From: Clostridia bacterium
GTDB lineage: Bacteria > Bacillota > Clostridia > UMGS1810
Direction of reading: 5' to 3'
Assembly: GCA_017621495.1 (NCBI GenBank)
Contig: JAGATB010000002.1
Location: forward strand, 59,356 to 123,355
Length of the DNA: 64,000 nt
The notes below the pieces were generated by a model. That model was not told the origin of the DNA and did no database searches. It worked only from the letters and a program-made list of their open reading frames with translations. This document shows, piece by piece, positions 1 to 9,353 of this stretch; the first letter of the stretch is position 1, and every line of letters starts with the position of its first letter. Both the position numbers and the translations under genes were made by a program.

Positions 1-776
1 AGGAGATGACTGAGCGTTACTCTACGTTTGAAAAGTACAATGTGAGAAATATCCAAGGCTATAATGAGCTTATGGAGGCGGAGGGTACCCCCGAAAACAA
101 GATGGCTTCTATAGTTATCATCATAGATGAGTTTGCCGACCTTATGATGGTGGCTCCCGGTGATGTAGAGAACTATGTCTGCCGTATAGCACAGCTTGCC
201 AGAGCTGCAGGCATGCATCTGGTAATTGCCACTCAAAGACCGGTTGTTAAGTTCATTACAGGTAATATCAAGGCAAACGTACCCAGCCGTATATCCTTCA
301 TGGTAGCAAGTGCCAAGGACTCCATGACGATTCTTGACATGGGCGGTGCGGAAAAACTCGTAGGTAAGGGCGATATGCTCTATATGCCGGTAGGAGAGAC
401 CAAACCTGCCAGAATGCAGTGTGCATTCGTGTCGGACGGCGATGTTAAAAAGGTAGTGAGTGCTGTTACAGAAAACTGCGAGGCAGTATATGACCCCTCG
501 GTTATAGAACAATTGGAAAAAGACGAAGAGTATAATCCCGACGGTGCAGACCCCGGAGATGCAGATGAACTCCTGCCGGAAGCTATAGAAATGGCAGTAG
601 ATAACGGTCAGATATCCACTTCGCTGCTGCAGAGACGTTTCCGTATAGGATATAACCGTGCCGGAAGCATCATAGACCAGATGGAGGCAAGAGGTATAAT
701 ATCGGGTCTTGACGGCAATCGCCCCAGACAGGTGCTCATAACCAGAGACCAATATAATGAAATGCTGATGAAATAA
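1..776 (+). CDS. ftsK: DNA translocase FtsK/SpoIIIE, C-terminal part
   Basis: The reading frame is open from the window edge, so the 5' part of the gene is missing. The visible 258 or so residues hold the second half of the RecA-like motor, including the Walker B stretch (IIIDEFADLMM), the ATQRP sensor motif and the NVPSRI segment. After an acidic linker comes the winged-helix gamma domain (LLQRRFRIGYNRAGSIIDQME), which in this family reads the polar KOPS/SRS sequences that direct DNA pumping. The protein is a membrane-anchored hexameric pump that clears chromosomal DNA from the division or sporulation septum. FtsK and SpoIIIE cannot be told apart without the N-terminus. The ATG at position 6 is internal. 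A palindromic repeat follows the stop codon and could act as terminator. Confidence 0.93.
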   Translation, partial: EMTERYSTFEKYNVRNIQGYNELMEAEGTPENKMASIVIIIDEFADLMMVAPGDVENYVCRIAQLARAAGMHLVIATQRPVVKFITGNIKANVPSRISFMVASAKDSMTILDMGGAEKLVGKGDMLYMPVGETKPARMQCAFVSDGDVKKVVSAVTENCEAVYDPSVIEQLEKDEEYNPDGADPGDADELLPEAIEMAVDNGQISTSLLQRRFRIGYNRAGSIIDQMEARGIISGLDGNRPRQVLITRDQYNEMLMK

Positions 777-794
777 TAAATAAATATATGAGAG

Positions 795-910
795 AAGAGG
801 CTGTAAATGAAGTCATGGCAGACGGGGACGGCAGGTAATTTTGTCATGTAAAACCTTGGTTTTATGCGGCAAAATAGCTCCCTTCCCCCGGATGTTGATA
901 TTTTACAATT
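795..910. repeat. Palindromic MITE-like repeat, family A, copy 1
   Basis: About 116 bp that match, in inverted orientation, the element at 54360-54481. The left end (GGCTGTAAATGAAGTCA) and the core around AAAACCTTGGTTTTA are conserved; the right end near 890-910 has decayed. The element contains no ORF and can fold into a long hairpin. It lies between ftsK and the ssrA promoter, where it could act as a terminator. That it is a non-autonomous mobile element is inference. Confidence 0.7.
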
Positions 911-933
911 ACATTATTTTACATTTATTTCCA

Positions 934-962
934 TTGACAAAAGGTGTATAATTGTATATACT
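934..962 (+). promoter_or_regulatory. Promoter of ssrA
   Basis: TTGACA at 934-939 and TATACT at 957-962 are separated by 17 nt. Transcription would start near 969, giving a leader of about 36 nt to be removed by RNase P before the mature tmRNA 5' end at 1006. Confidence 0.8.
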
Positions 963-1005
963 ATATAAGCATCTTCGCAGGATGTACGAATCCTCGTTAT
1001 TATAT

Positions 1006-1352
1006 GGGGTCGCAATGGTTTCGACGGGGGTTTTGAAGTCAGAGGAGCGAGCAGCGGCGGGCACCGCTTTATCAAGCCTAACTTTAAAATTAAACGCTAA
1101 CGATAATTTAGCTTACGCTGCCTAATTAAAGGCGGCCGTTCTTACCTGAAGGACCACGGTCGGGATAAGAGCGTCATCGAGTGGTGAACGTGAGTGTGCA
1201 AAGCTTTGAGCACACCATGAACAATGAAGCTACTGAGCATTAAAGCTTGTTTGCGGGCTTTAATGTAAGGGAATGCAGACCACAAACTGCGCTCGGAGAG
1301 CCTCCGATGGATGAATTTTCGGACAGGAGTTCGATTCTCCTCGACTCCACCA
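1006..1352 (+). ncRNA. ssrA: Transfer-messenger RNA (tmRNA)
   Basis: This RNA rescues stalled ribosomes and tags the unfinished protein for proteolysis. The 5' end GGGGTCG pairs with CGACTCC near the 3' end to form a seven-pair acceptor stem with a G-U at the third pair, the alanine identity element. The gene encodes its own CCA (1350-1352) and has a T-arm sequence GTTCGATTC. The tag reading frame runs 1096-1125: GCT AAC GAT AAT TTA GCT TAC GCT GCC TAA. With the charged alanine, this predicts the tag AANDNLAYAA. The length of 347 nt is normal for an uninterrupted one-piece tmRNA. ORFs called across it on either strand are spurious. Confidence 0.96.
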
Positions 1353-1397
1353 ATGAATTTCACGTCCGTTGAGGACGTAAGGAAAGAGGTGTTTATA

Positions 1398-1688
1398 ATG
1401 TTAACCATAGACCAGATTTCAAATGCGGCTAAAATCATTGCTATAGAATATCCTGTTGTAAAAATACAACTGTTTGGCTCTTATGCTGAGGGTAAAAACA
1501 CGCCCGAAAGTGACGTTGATATTCTTCTTGAATTTGATTCTGTAGCTGTGGTTACATTATTAACCCTTTGCAGAATAAAAAACAGAATGGAAGAACTGTT
1601 GAATGTTTCTGTAGATGTGGTAGTTTTACCTATTCCGGAGGATTCATTAATTGAGATAAATAAGGTGGTGCCTCTGTATGCAGCATAG
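1398..1688 (+). CDS. mntA: MntA-type minimal nucleotidyltransferase (antitoxin)
   Basis: A 96-residue protein with the complete minimal-nucleotidyltransferase signature GSX10DXD: GSYAEG at about residues 29-34 followed by SDVDILLEF. Proteins of this family act as antitoxins by AMPylating a tyrosine of the partner HEPN toxin. The ATG at 1398 is preferred because AAAGAGGTG lies just upstream; a longer frame back to 1311 would start inside ssrA. The last 11 nt overlap the start of the HEPN gene, so the two are translationally coupled. The pair lies only 45 nt behind the tmRNA 3' end, a frequent insertion point for acquired DNA. Its own promoter is not obvious, and read-through from ssrA is possible. 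Confidence 0.88.
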   Translation: MLTIDQISNAAKIIAIEYPVVKIQLFGSYAEGKNTPESDVDILLEFDSVAVVTLLTLCRIKNRMEELLNVSVDVVVLPIPEDSLIEINKVVPLYAA

Positions 1689-2022
1689 AGACTACATAAC
1701 ATTAAAAAAGATAATGGATGAATCAAATATTGCCATCCAACTTTTAGGTGATACTGATTTGGGTGCATTTATGGAAAGCGAACTTCTAAAGCGTGCAATT
1801 GGGATGACCGTAATAAATATCGGCGAGCTTGTAAAAAACCTTACCAATGAATTTCGTGTTTCTCATAGTACAATTCCGTGGAAAGAAATATCCGGTTTTC
1901 GTGATATTGCTGCTCATAAATATAAAACGCTTGATATGAAAATAGTATATAATACTGTTAAATATGATATTGTTGATTTGAAAAATAATGTTGAAATCAT
2001 TTTTAGTAAGGAATTTGAATAA
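1678..2022 (+). CDS. hepT: HepT-type HEPN toxin (DUF86 family)
   Basis: A 114-residue helical protein carrying the HepT active-site motif RX4HXY as RDIAAHKY near residues 81-88. The Arg and His form the nuclease site of HEPN RNases, and the Tyr is the residue AMPylated by MntA in characterised pairs. It overlaps mntA by 11 nt, the usual antitoxin-then-toxin order. The predicted role is a ribonuclease that halts growth when not neutralised. Targets cannot be inferred from sequence. A weak hairpin (ACACC...GGGTGT, about 2030-2050) follows the stop codon and may be the terminator. Confidence 0.88.
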   Translation: MQHRDYITLKKIMDESNIAIQLLGDTDLGAFMESELLKRAIGMTVINIGELVKNLTNEFRVSHSTIPWKEISGFRDIAAHKYKTLDMKIVYNTVKYDIVDLKNNVEIIFSKEFE

Positions 2023-2162
2023 CTGATTGGGACACCTATTTAAGGGTGTTTGTCTCCAATATCGAAAAATACGTCATAGCTAAACTATAAATATTGATTG
2101 TCGCATTACTTATTTTGTATCAAATCCCAAAATTTGTAAACCCTATAACCGGAGGTGCTTTT

Positions 2163-3659
2163 ATGGAAAAAAGGCTTAAGGTTATAGGGTCGTTTTTTTT
2201 GATATGTGCGTTGGTGCTTGTTGCAGCGCAGGCACGTATCTGCTTTTTTAAAGGTGATGAATATTCTCGCAGCGTGGCTTCTCAGCGTACGCAGAGTCTG
2301 GAGGTTAAGTCTTACAGGGGCAAATTTTATGATAGAAATATGATCCCGCTGGTGGAGTACAGCACAGGCTCATTTTATATAGACGAGGATGGCACCCTTA
2401 CCAAGGAACGAGGGGTTAAGCTCCCCGATATGACTGTGCGATATGGCAAAGACAGGACGGCAAGCCATCTTATAGGCTATGTCAATTCCGACGGAGAGGG
2501 TGTCAGCGGTCTGGAAAAGGTCTTTGATTCTGTAATCACAGCCAAAGAAGCACTCAAGATAAATGTAATAAAAAGTGCCGACGGCAAGGTGCTCCATAAG
2601 ATGGGTATGAGTGCCTCCGATAAACCACATACGGCGGACAGCATAAAGCTTACCCTGGATTCACATATCCAGAGAATATGTGAGCAGGCGCTCAGAGACG
2701 GGTCTGTAACCGGGGCGGCAGTGGTGCTCGATGTCCGTTCTTTTGATGTGCTTGCTATGGCGAGCATGCCGGATTATGACCAGAGCAAAGTGGCAGACTA
2801 CGTAGAGGAGGAGGGCAGTGAGCTGGTGAATCGTTGCCTGTCTCAGTACAATGCAGGCAGTATATTTAAGATAATCACCCTATCTGCAGCGTTGGAAAAC
2901 AACAAATTAAGATACAATTATTTCTGTGACGGTGCCCTTGAAACCCCGGGCCATGTTTTTGGCTGTCATAAATATGACGGTCATGGCTTCCTTGCACCGC
3001 AGGATGCCTTTGCCGCTTCCTGTAACTGTGCTTTCTATATCATGGGAGCGGATATGGGTTCGGAGACAATCCTGGACACAGCAAGGCAGTTTGGCTTGGG
3101 TACAGAGCTTGTTAACTTAGAGGGCATTGAAGAAATGAGCGGCAATATACCTTTAAAGAATATTTACGGATATCTGGAGTCTGTTAATTACGCTATAGGG
3201 CAGGGAGAAATCCTCCTGACACCCTTGCAGGCGGCAAATATGGCTTGTATTGCTGCAAACAACGGTATCCGCGGCACCATAAACATAGCCGATGCCGTGT
3301 GCAGCGATGAGGGTGTGATAAAGCAAAATTTAAGGCAATCGGGTGAGACCAGAGCCATAAGCTACAGTACTGCATTGTATTTGCAGGACTCTATGCGCAA
3401 AGCCGTAACAGAGGGTACAGGTGCCTCTCTTGCGGACAGCCCGGCGAGGATAGCAGGCAAGACCGGTACAGCGGAAACCGGCTGGTATGAAAACGGTCAA
3501 AACCTGGTTCACGGCTGGTTTTGCGGATATTTCCCCTATGATAATCCCAAGTATGCCATGGCAGTTTTAGTTGAGAATGGCGGCAGCGGGGCTCTGAGTG
3601 CAGCACCGATTTTTAAAAATATTGCAGAAGAAATTATTAAAATTTATCCTATGGGGTAG
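2163..3659 (+). CDS. Penicillin-binding protein, class B transpeptidase
   Basis: A 498-residue D,D-transpeptidase that cross-links peptidoglycan on the outer face of the membrane. It has an N-terminal signal anchor (residues about 8-28), a PBP dimerisation region, and the three penicillin-binding motifs in order: SIFK with nucleophile Ser233 and Lys236, SCN at 286-288, and KTG at 433-435 (GKTGTAETG). No PASTA repeats are present. The ATG at 2163 is chosen because GGAGGTG sits 8 nt upstream and the hydrophobic anchor begins immediately after it; an in-frame start at 2094 lacks a ribosome binding site. The length and lack of extra domains suit an FtsI/PBP2-type or clostridial PbpA-like enzyme, and sequence alone does not decide between division and elongation. 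Confidence 0.88.
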   Translation: MEKRLKVIGSFFLICALVLVAAQARICFFKGDEYSRSVASQRTQSLEVKSYRGKFYDRNMIPLVEYSTGSFYIDEDGTLTKERGVKLPDMTVRYGKDRTASHLIGYVNSDGEGVSGLEKVFDSVITAKEALKINVIKSADGKVLHKMGMSASDKPHTADSIKLTLDSHIQRICEQALRDGSVTGAAVVLDVRSFDVLAMASMPDYDQSKVADYVEEEGSELVNRCLSQYNAGSIFKIITLSAALENNKLRYNYFCDGALETPGHVFGCHKYDGHGFLAPQDAFAASCNCAFYIMGADMGSETILDTARQFGLGTELVNLEGIEEMSGNIPLKNIYGYLESVNYAIGQGEILLTPLQAANMACIAANNGIRGTINIADAVCSDEGVIKQNLRQSGETRAISYSTALYLQDSMRKAVTEGTGASLADSPARIAGKTGTAETGWYENGQNLVHGWFCGYFPYDNPKYAMAVLVENGGSGALSAAPIFKNIAEEIIKIYPMG

Positions 3660-3719
3660 AAATGTTCATAATTTTATGGTAAAATAGTAATATATTTGTT
3701 TTTTTGGGGAGTGATGCAT

Positions 3720-6356
3720 ATGAAAAAATTATTAATAATAGATGGAAACAGCATCATAAACCGTGCATTTTACGGCATAAGACTTCTCACCAATAAGCAC
3801 GGTATGTATACCAACGCAATATACGGATTTTTAAATATAATGTTAAAGCACGTAGATGAATTAACGCCCGACTACATTGCAGTGGCTTTTGACTTGAAGG
3901 CACCTACCTTCAGACACAAGATGTACTCACAGTACAAAGCTCAGCGCAAGGGCATGCCCGATGAGCTCAGGATGCAGATGCCTGTGATGAAGGAGATATT
4001 AAGGGCTATGAATATCACCATCCTGGAGAAGGAAGGCTACGAGGCAGACGACATCATAGGTACGGTAAGCCGTATGTGTAAGGACAGCGAGGTTGAGTGC
4101 TTTATCTTAACAGGAGACAAAGACGACCTGCAGCTCGCCACAGACACTACCAAAATCCTCCTTACCGTAACCAAGGGTGGTGCTACAACCACCACCGAGC
4201 TTGACTCCGATGATGTGGAGGACACATACGGTGTTACTCCGGAGCAGTTTATAGATGTCAAGGGCCTCATGGGCGATACCTCGGACAATGTTCCCGGAGT
4301 CAAGGGTATAGGAGAAAAGACTGCATTTGAATATATCAAAAAATTCAAATCTATAGAGAATCTCTATGATAATTTGGATGATGCCATAGTAAAGCCTGCT
4401 GCACGTCAGAAGCTCATAGACGGCAAGGATATGGCTTATCTCAGTAAGCAGCTCTGTACCATTGACAAAAGTGTGCCCCTGGAATTTACCATAGAGGACG
4501 CAGCTGTTAAAGAATACGATACAGATAAACTCACCGAGCTTTACACCAACCTGGAATTTAATGTATTTCTTAAAAAGCTGGGTGGCACTTCTGATAAGAA
4601 CACCCTTAAAATCGCACCGCTTAAAGTAATGAATAGTGCCCGGGAGTGCTCCCATGCACTATCCAAAACTTCCGGCAATCTGGTGTATAAGCTGTTTGAG
4701 CGTGACGGTTCACTTGCTGCATTTGCATTTCTCAGTGAGGACACTGCATACTATGCATCGGACATCGGTGATGAAATAGCCAAAGTATTGAAACCCTATA
4801 TAGAGAGCGATGACACCCTGAAGATTTCTGCAGATATCAAAGGCGATATGGTTTTACTGCACAAGTACGGTATCACATATACAGACAGCTATTTCGATAT
4901 AAGTGTGGGTGCGTATATAATAAATCCCCTTAAGAATTCATATGATATCAGTGTGATATCCATGGAATTTCTGTCACTTAATTTAAAGGATGAAAAAGAG
5001 ATTTTCGGCAGCGGTAAATCAATGAAAACAGTGTTTGATTTGGATGAAGATGAGCTTGCACTGTATATTGGTCAGGAGCTTACTGCCGGTGCACTTCTCA
5101 AAGAATATGAGCAGGGCAGGATAGAGGAGGCAGGTCAGCAGGGGTTATTCTATGATATGGAGCTTCCGCTCATACGTGTGCTGGCTTCCATGGAGATTAA
5201 GGGCTTCTTGGTAGACAAGGAGCGACTTCAGGAATTCAATTCTTCCCTTAAGGAGAGTATTGATATACTGGAGCAGGATATTTACAATCTTGCCGGTGAG
5301 GAATTTAATATCAATTCGCCCAAGCAGCTTGGTGTGGTTCTTTTTGAAAAGCTTGGTCTTAAAGCAGCCAAAAAGACCAAGACAGGATATTCAACAAATG
5401 CCGAAGTGCTTGAAAAACTCCTGGGAGAGCATGATATTATAGGGAAAATACTTGATTACCGTCAGCTCACTAAGCTGAAATCCACCTACGGTGACGGACT
5501 ACTGGCGGTGATTGATGAAGATACCGGCAGGATATATTCAAAGTTTAATCAGACAGTTACCGTTACCGGCAGGATAAGCTCTACCGAACCCAATCTGCAA
5601 AATATCCCCGTAAGGACAGACCTGGGTAGAGAGATACGCAAGATGTTCATAGCCAAGGATGGCTGTGTGTTGGTAGATGCGGACTATTCGCAGATAGAGC
5701 TTAGAGTTTTGGCACATATTGCCGGAGATGAAGCCCTCACAGAGGCTTTTAACAACGATACAGACGTACACACTCTCACTGCATCAAGCGTTTTCGGAGT
5801 GGAATTGGATGCAGTCACACCAATTATGCGAAATCATGCCAAAACAGTAAACTTCGGTATAGTTTACGGTATGGGCGATTTCTCACTTGCCAAGGATTTG
5901 GGCATAAGTGTCAAGGAAGCAAGGGACTATATCCAAAACTATTTTGATAAATATAAGGGTGTCAGCCGGTACATGGAGCAGATTATAGAGAGCACCAAGG
6001 CAAACGGATATGTGGAGACCATGTTTGCAAGACGGCGCTCCATACCGGAGATTAATTCATCAAACTTTATGGTGCGTTCGTCAGGAGAGCGTATGGCTCG
6101 CAATACTCCCATACAGGGCAGTGCGGCGGATATAATCAAAATTGCCATGGTCAACACAGAGAGAGAGCTCAGACGCAGAAATCTGAAATCCTCCCTTATA
6201 TTGCAGGTGCATGACGAACTAATCATAGAAGCTTATGAGGAGGAAGCGGATGAAGTAAAAGAGCTGCTTACATCATGTATGGAGAGTGCAGCTAAACTCA
6301 GCGTACCACTGGTGGCAGAAGCCAAATGCGGTCACAGCTGGTACGATGCCAAATAA
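3720..6356 (+). CDS. polA: DNA polymerase I
   Basis: An 878-residue repair and Okazaki-fragment polymerase. Residues 1 to about 290 form the 5'-3' exonuclease (LLIIDGNSIINRAFYG, GYEADDIIG, GLMGDTSDNVPGVKGIGEKTA). The central 3'-5' exonuclease-like region lacks the DxE and other metal-binding acids, so proofreading is probably lost, as in Bacillus-type enzymes. The polymerase domain carries motif A (DADYSQIELR), motif B (RNHAKTVNFGIVYG) and motif C (QVHDELI). The start at 3720 is favoured by GGGGAG 7 nt upstream; an ATG at 3714 is too close to that site. An extended -10 sequence (TATGGTAAAAT, 3676-3685) precedes the gene. coaE follows after 21 nt, suggesting co-transcription. Confidence 0.96.
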   Translation: MKKLLIIDGNSIINRAFYGIRLLTNKHGMYTNAIYGFLNIMLKHVDELTPDYIAVAFDLKAPTFRHKMYSQYKAQRKGMPDELRMQMPVMKEILRAMNITILEKEGYEADDIIGTVSRMCKDSEVECFILTGDKDDLQLATDTTKILLTVTKGGATTTTELDSDDVEDTYGVTPEQFIDVKGLMGDTSDNVPGVKGIGEKTAFEYIKKFKSIENLYDNLDDAIVKPAARQKLIDGKDMAYLSKQLCTIDKSVPLEFTIEDAAVKEYDTDKLTELYTNLEFNVFLKKLGGTSDKNTLKIAPLKVMNSARECSHALSKTSGNLVYKLFERDGSLAAFAFLSEDTAYYASDIGDEIAKVLKPYIESDDTLKISADIKGDMVLLHKYGITYTDSYFDISVGAYIINPLKNSYDISVISMEFLSLNLKDEKEIFGSGKSMKTVFDLDEDELALYIGQELTAGALLKEYEQGRIEEAGQQGLFYDMELPLIRVLASMEIKGFLVDKERLQEFNSSLKESIDILEQDIYNLAGEEFNINSPKQLGVVLFEKLGLKAAKKTKTGYSTNAEVLEKLLGEHDIIGKILDYRQLTKLKSTYGDGLLAVIDEDTGRIYSKFNQTVTVTGRISSTEPNLQNIPVRTDLGREIRKMFIAKDGCVLVDADYSQIELRVLAHIAGDEALTEAFNNDTDVHTLTASSVFGVELDAVTPIMRNHAKTVNFGIVYGMGDFSLAKDLGISVKEARDYIQNYFDKYKGVSRYMEQIIESTKANGYVETMFARRRSIPEINSSNFMVRSSGERMARNTPIQGSAADIIKIAMVNTERELRRRNLKSSLILQVHDELIIEAYEEEADEVKELLTSCMESAAKLSVPLVAEAKCGHSWYDAK

Positions 6357-6377
6357 TATGTAAAGGATGTGAATGAT

Positions 6378-6959
6378 ATGATAATCGGACTTACAGGGGG
6401 CTCCGGCACGGGTAAAAGCACTGCGTGCGAGTTCTTTAAGAAAACAGGATTTGTAATTATAGATTCAGATGAAGTATCAAGGGAGGTATGCCGCAAGGGC
6501 GAAGCATGCCTGGACGAAATCGTGGAGGTGTTCGGTGCCGGCGTACTTGATGCCGAGGGTAACCTCATGCGTCATTCATTGGGAGATATAGTGTTTAATG
6601 ACAAGGAAAAGCTCCTTGCTCTAAATGAGATTACCCATAAATATATTATAGGAAAAATCGAGGATATTATAAACCGCAATAAGCACAAAAATATAGTGCT
6701 CGATGCTCCGCTTCTTTTTGAGACGGGACTCGATAAGCTTTGTCATATGAATATTTGTGTGCTTAGCGAAAAGGAAAACAGGATAAGACGTATCATCCTG
6801 CGTGACGGCATTAGCTTAGAGCAGGCTACAGCACGCATAGAAAGCCAGCCAAATGATAAGTTCTACATATCCAGGTGTGATATAGCATTCTATAACAACG
6901 GCGATATGGAGCTTCTTATGGACCATCTTAAAGAGGAGTTTGGCAATGGCAAGATATAA
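6378..6959 (+). CDS. coaE: Dephospho-CoA kinase
   Basis: A 193-residue P-loop kinase that phosphorylates the 3'-OH of dephospho-CoA, the last step of coenzyme A synthesis. The Walker A loop GGSGTGKST occurs at residues 7-15, followed by the characteristic IIDSDEVSREV, and LDAPLLFETG in the middle. Length and fold elements are normal for the family. An ATG at 6378 with AAAGGA 10 nt upstream is preferred; a GTG at 6369 would add three residues and is also possible. The 3' end overlaps the next gene by 14 nt. The polA-coaE-transglycosylase order suggests a single operon. Confidence 0.92.
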   Translation: MIIGLTGGSGTGKSTACEFFKKTGFVIIDSDEVSREVCRKGEACLDEIVEVFGAGVLDAEGNLMRHSLGDIVFNDKEKLLALNEITHKYIIGKIEDIINRNKHKNIVLDAPLLFETGLDKLCHMNICVLSEKENRIRRIILRDGISLEQATARIESQPNDKFYISRCDIAFYNNGDMELLMDHLKEEFGNGKI

Positions 6960-7512
6960 AAAGAAAAAGCCGCGGATTTTTACTCTTTTTACAGTAGTAA
7001 TTATTTCTGCACTGCTTGCCGCATTCCTTACACCGGCACTGAGACTGGTGTATCCGTTGGATTATGTGGATGAGATAGAGAGGTATTCCAAGGAATACGA
7101 CCTTGATAAATACCTTGTAATGGGGATTATAAGCACCGAGAGCGGTTTCGATGTGGATGCAGAGAGTCACAAGGAAGCCAAGGGGCTCATGCAGGTAAAG
7201 GATGACACTGCTCTGTGGTGTGTGGAGCACTTCAATATGGATATATCCGAGAGCGACATACTCTCTCCGGAGTCTAACATACGCATAGGCTGTGCGTATG
7301 TGCGCTACCTTAAAGACCGTTATGAGGGCAACATCCTCACAGCTATAGCGGCATATAATGCAGGACCCGGCAATGTGGATAAATGGCTCTCACAGCCCAG
7401 GTACTCTGACGGCGGCACCACTCTTAATACCATACCTTTTGCAGAAACTGCCGAGTATGTAAAGAAAGTGCAAAAGAGGGCTAAGATATATAAGAAATTA
7501 TATGAGCGATGA
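6946..7512 (+). CDS. Membrane-anchored SLT-type lytic transglycosylase
   Basis: A 188-residue protein with a basic N-terminus, one transmembrane anchor (residues about 13-35) and a compact Slt70 C-domain outside the membrane. The signature elements are present: catalytic Glu65 in ISTESGF, GLMQV, AAYNAGPGNV and ETAEYVKKV. Enzymes of this family cleave the beta-1,4 bond of peptidoglycan and leave 1,6-anhydro-muramyl ends. The ATG at 6946 is chosen because GAGGAG lies 7 nt upstream. It overlaps coaE by 14 nt. This arrangement (polA, coaE, small SLT) suggests co-expression rather than a dedicated pathway. Confidence 0.9.
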   Translation: MARYKKKKPRIFTLFTVVIISALLAAFLTPALRLVYPLDYVDEIERYSKEYDLDKYLVMGIISTESGFDVDAESHKEAKGLMQVKDDTALWCVEHFNMDISESDILSPESNIRIGCAYVRYLKDRYEGNILTAIAAYNAGPGNVDKWLSQPRYSDGGTTLNTIPFAETAEYVKKVQKRAKIYKKLYER

Positions 7513-7570
7513 TATATCAATTTTAACCAGTAAAATTAATGAAAAATTCATATTTTCGGCGATTTATCAG

Positions 7571-7599
7571 TTGACAAAATTGCTTTTTTAAGGTATTAT
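7571..7599 (+). promoter_or_regulatory. Promoter of pckA
   Basis: TTGACA at 7571-7576 and TATTAT at 7594-7599 with a 17-nt spacer, about 100 nt upstream of the pckA start. The rest of the 189-nt gap (7513-7701) is AT-rich and shows no other gene. An AGGAGG ribosome binding site lies at about 7690. Confidence 0.7.
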
Positions 7600-7701
7600 A
7601 TGATATAATAGAGGAAAATTTGGATTATATGTATTTTTGTGCTAAAAATCCCGATTTAACTTAGTTAATAAAAAATATTATATATAACAGGAGGCAACAC
7701 A

Positions 7702-9285
7702 ATGGAAACATACGGTATTGAAAAATACGGCATCATTTCTTCCAAGGCTGTGTACAGAAACCTTACACCTGCTCAGCTTACGGAAAAGGCTCTCGAAAGA
7801 GGCGAAGGCACACTCTCTAACACAGGTGCTTTGGTAGTAACTACAGGTAAGTATACCGGTCGTTCACCGGACGATAAGTTTATAGTAGACTCCGAAGGAG
7901 TTCACAATGAAATCGCATGGGGCAAGGTTAACGTGCCGATTTCTCAGGAAAAGGCAGACGCTATCTATGAAAAGATGATAGCATACCTTCAGAACCGTGA
8001 AATCTTCATTTTCGATGGTTTCGCAGGTGCAGACCCCAAATGCAAGAAGTCATTCAGAATTATCAACGAATTGGCTTCTCAGAACCTCTTCATTCATCAG
8101 CTGCTTATCAGACCTACAGCAGATGAGCTCGCTTCCTTCAGCGAAGACTTCACCATCATCGCTGCTCCCGGCTTCAAGTGCATCCCCGAGAGAGACGGCA
8201 CTAACAGTGAAGCTGCTATCATAGTTGATTATGAAAAGAAGCTCGTTCTTATCGCAGGTTCACAGTACTCCGGTGAAATCAAGAAGAGTGTATTCTCCGT
8301 AATGAACTATCTCATGCCTCATGAGGACGTGTTCCCCATGCACTGCTCTGCAAATATCGGTGACGATGGCGACACAGCAGTATTCTTCGGTCTCTCCGGT
8401 ACAGGTAAGACCACACTTTCTGCAGACCCTGCCAGAAAGCTCATCGGTGATGACGAGCACGGCTGGTCAGACCACGGCGTATTCAACTTTGAAGGTGGCT
8501 GCTATGCTAAGTGCATCAACCTTTCTCAGGAAAACGAGCCCGAAATCTGGAATGCTATAAGATTTGGTTCACTTATAGAGAACGTTGTTATGGACCCCGA
8601 AACCAGAGAATTTGACTTTGATGACGGCTCCCTTACAGAAAATACAAGAGTAGGTTATCCTATCGAATACATCCCCAATGCAGAGCTCAGCGGTCAGGGC
8701 AATCAGCCAAATACTGTTATCTTCTTAACAGCAGATGCTTTCGGCGTGCTTCCTCCCATCTCCAAGCTTGACAACGATGCTGCTATGTACCACTTCGTAT
8801 CCGGTTACACCAGCAAGCTCGCAGGTACAGAGAGAGGTGTTACAGAGCCCCAGACCACATTCTCCACATGCTTCGGTGCTCCCTTCCTGCCCCTCGACCC
8901 CAGTAAGTATGCTGAGATGCTCGGTGAAAAGGTAGCAGCTACAGGCGCCAATGTGTTCCTCGTAAACACAGGCTGGTGCGGCGGTAAAGCAGGCGACGTT
9001 CCCAGAATGAAGCTTAAGTTTACCAGAGCTATGGTTAGCGCAGCACTTAAGGGTGAACTCAATGAAGATAAGGTTGAATACAAGATTGACCCCATCTTCA
9101 ATGTGAAGATTCCCCAGAGCTGCCCCAACGTACCCGACGATGTACTTAACCCTGCAGATATGTGGCAGGATAAGGCCGCTTACGAAGAAAGCGCTAAGAG
9201 CCTGGCTAAGAAGTTCAATGAAAACTTCAAAAAGTACACTCACATGCCTCAGCACATCATCGATGCAGGCCCCAAGGGTGAATAA
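7702..9285 (+). CDS. pckA: Phosphoenolpyruvate carboxykinase (ATP)
   Basis: A 527-residue cytoplasmic enzyme interconverting oxaloacetate plus ATP with phosphoenolpyruvate, CO2 and ADP. The diagnostic motifs are [10 protein letters not shown] near the N-terminus, the kinase-1a loop [11 protein letters not shown] in the middle, the metal-binding DDEHGWSD immediately after, and [10 protein letters not shown]. Length is typical of the ATP-dependent family rather than the longer GTP-dependent one. In fermenting anaerobes this enzyme often runs in the ATP-forming direction towards oxaloacetate; that direction is an inference here. The gene is strongly codon-biased (few rare codons), suggesting high expression. 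It has its own promoter and terminator and is monocistronic. Confidence 0.96.
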   Translation: METYGIEKYGIISSKAVYRNLTPAQLTEKALERGEGTLSNTGALVVTTGKYTGRSPDDKFIVDSEGVHNEIAWGKVNVPISQEKADAIYEKMIAYLQNREIFIFDGFAGADPKCKKSFRIINELASQNLFIHQLLIRPTADELASFSEDFTIIAAPGFKCIPERDGTNSEAAIIVDYEKKLVLIAGSQYSGEIKKSVFSVMNYLMPHEDVFPMHCSANIGDDGDTAVFFGLSGTGKTTLSADPARKLIGDDEHGWSDHGVFNFEGGCYAKCINLSQENEPEIWNAIRFGSLIENVVMDPETREFDFDDGSLTENTRVGYPIEYIPNAELSGQGNQPNTVIFLTADAFGVLPPISKLDNDAAMYHFVSGYTSKLAGTERGVTEPQTTFSTCFGAPFLPLDPSKYAEMLGEKVAATGANVFLVNTGWCGGKAGDVPRMKLKFTRAMVSAALKGELNEDKVEYKIDPIFNVKIPQSCPNVPDDVLNPADMWQDKAAYEESAKSLAKKFNENFKKYTHMPQHIIDAGPKGE

Positions 9286-9310
9286 TTAAACCAAATTCAT
9301 GTAAACGTAA

Positions 9311-9349
9311 AGCCACGACATCTCTTTCATGCAGATGTTGTGGCTTTTT
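9311..9349 (+). terminator. Intrinsic terminator of pckA
   Basis: AGCCACGACATCT (9311-9323) pairs with AGATGTTGTGGCT (9333-9345), 13 pairs including one G-U, loop of 9 nt, followed by TTTTT. Confidence 0.88.
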
Positions 9350-9353
9350 GGTA

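Noticed and set aside
1142..1438. A minus-strand ORF across the tmRNA gene
   Set aside because: It covers ssrA, which is supported by acceptor stem, tag frame and CCA; no protein features.
4107..4655. A 182-codon open frame on the minus strand inside polA
   Set aside because: Antisense shadow; the plus strand encodes the polymerase I exonuclease domain without interruption.
8725..9255. A 176-codon open frame on the minus strand inside pckA
   Set aside because: Antisense shadow of a highly biased gene; no ribosome binding site and no family features.
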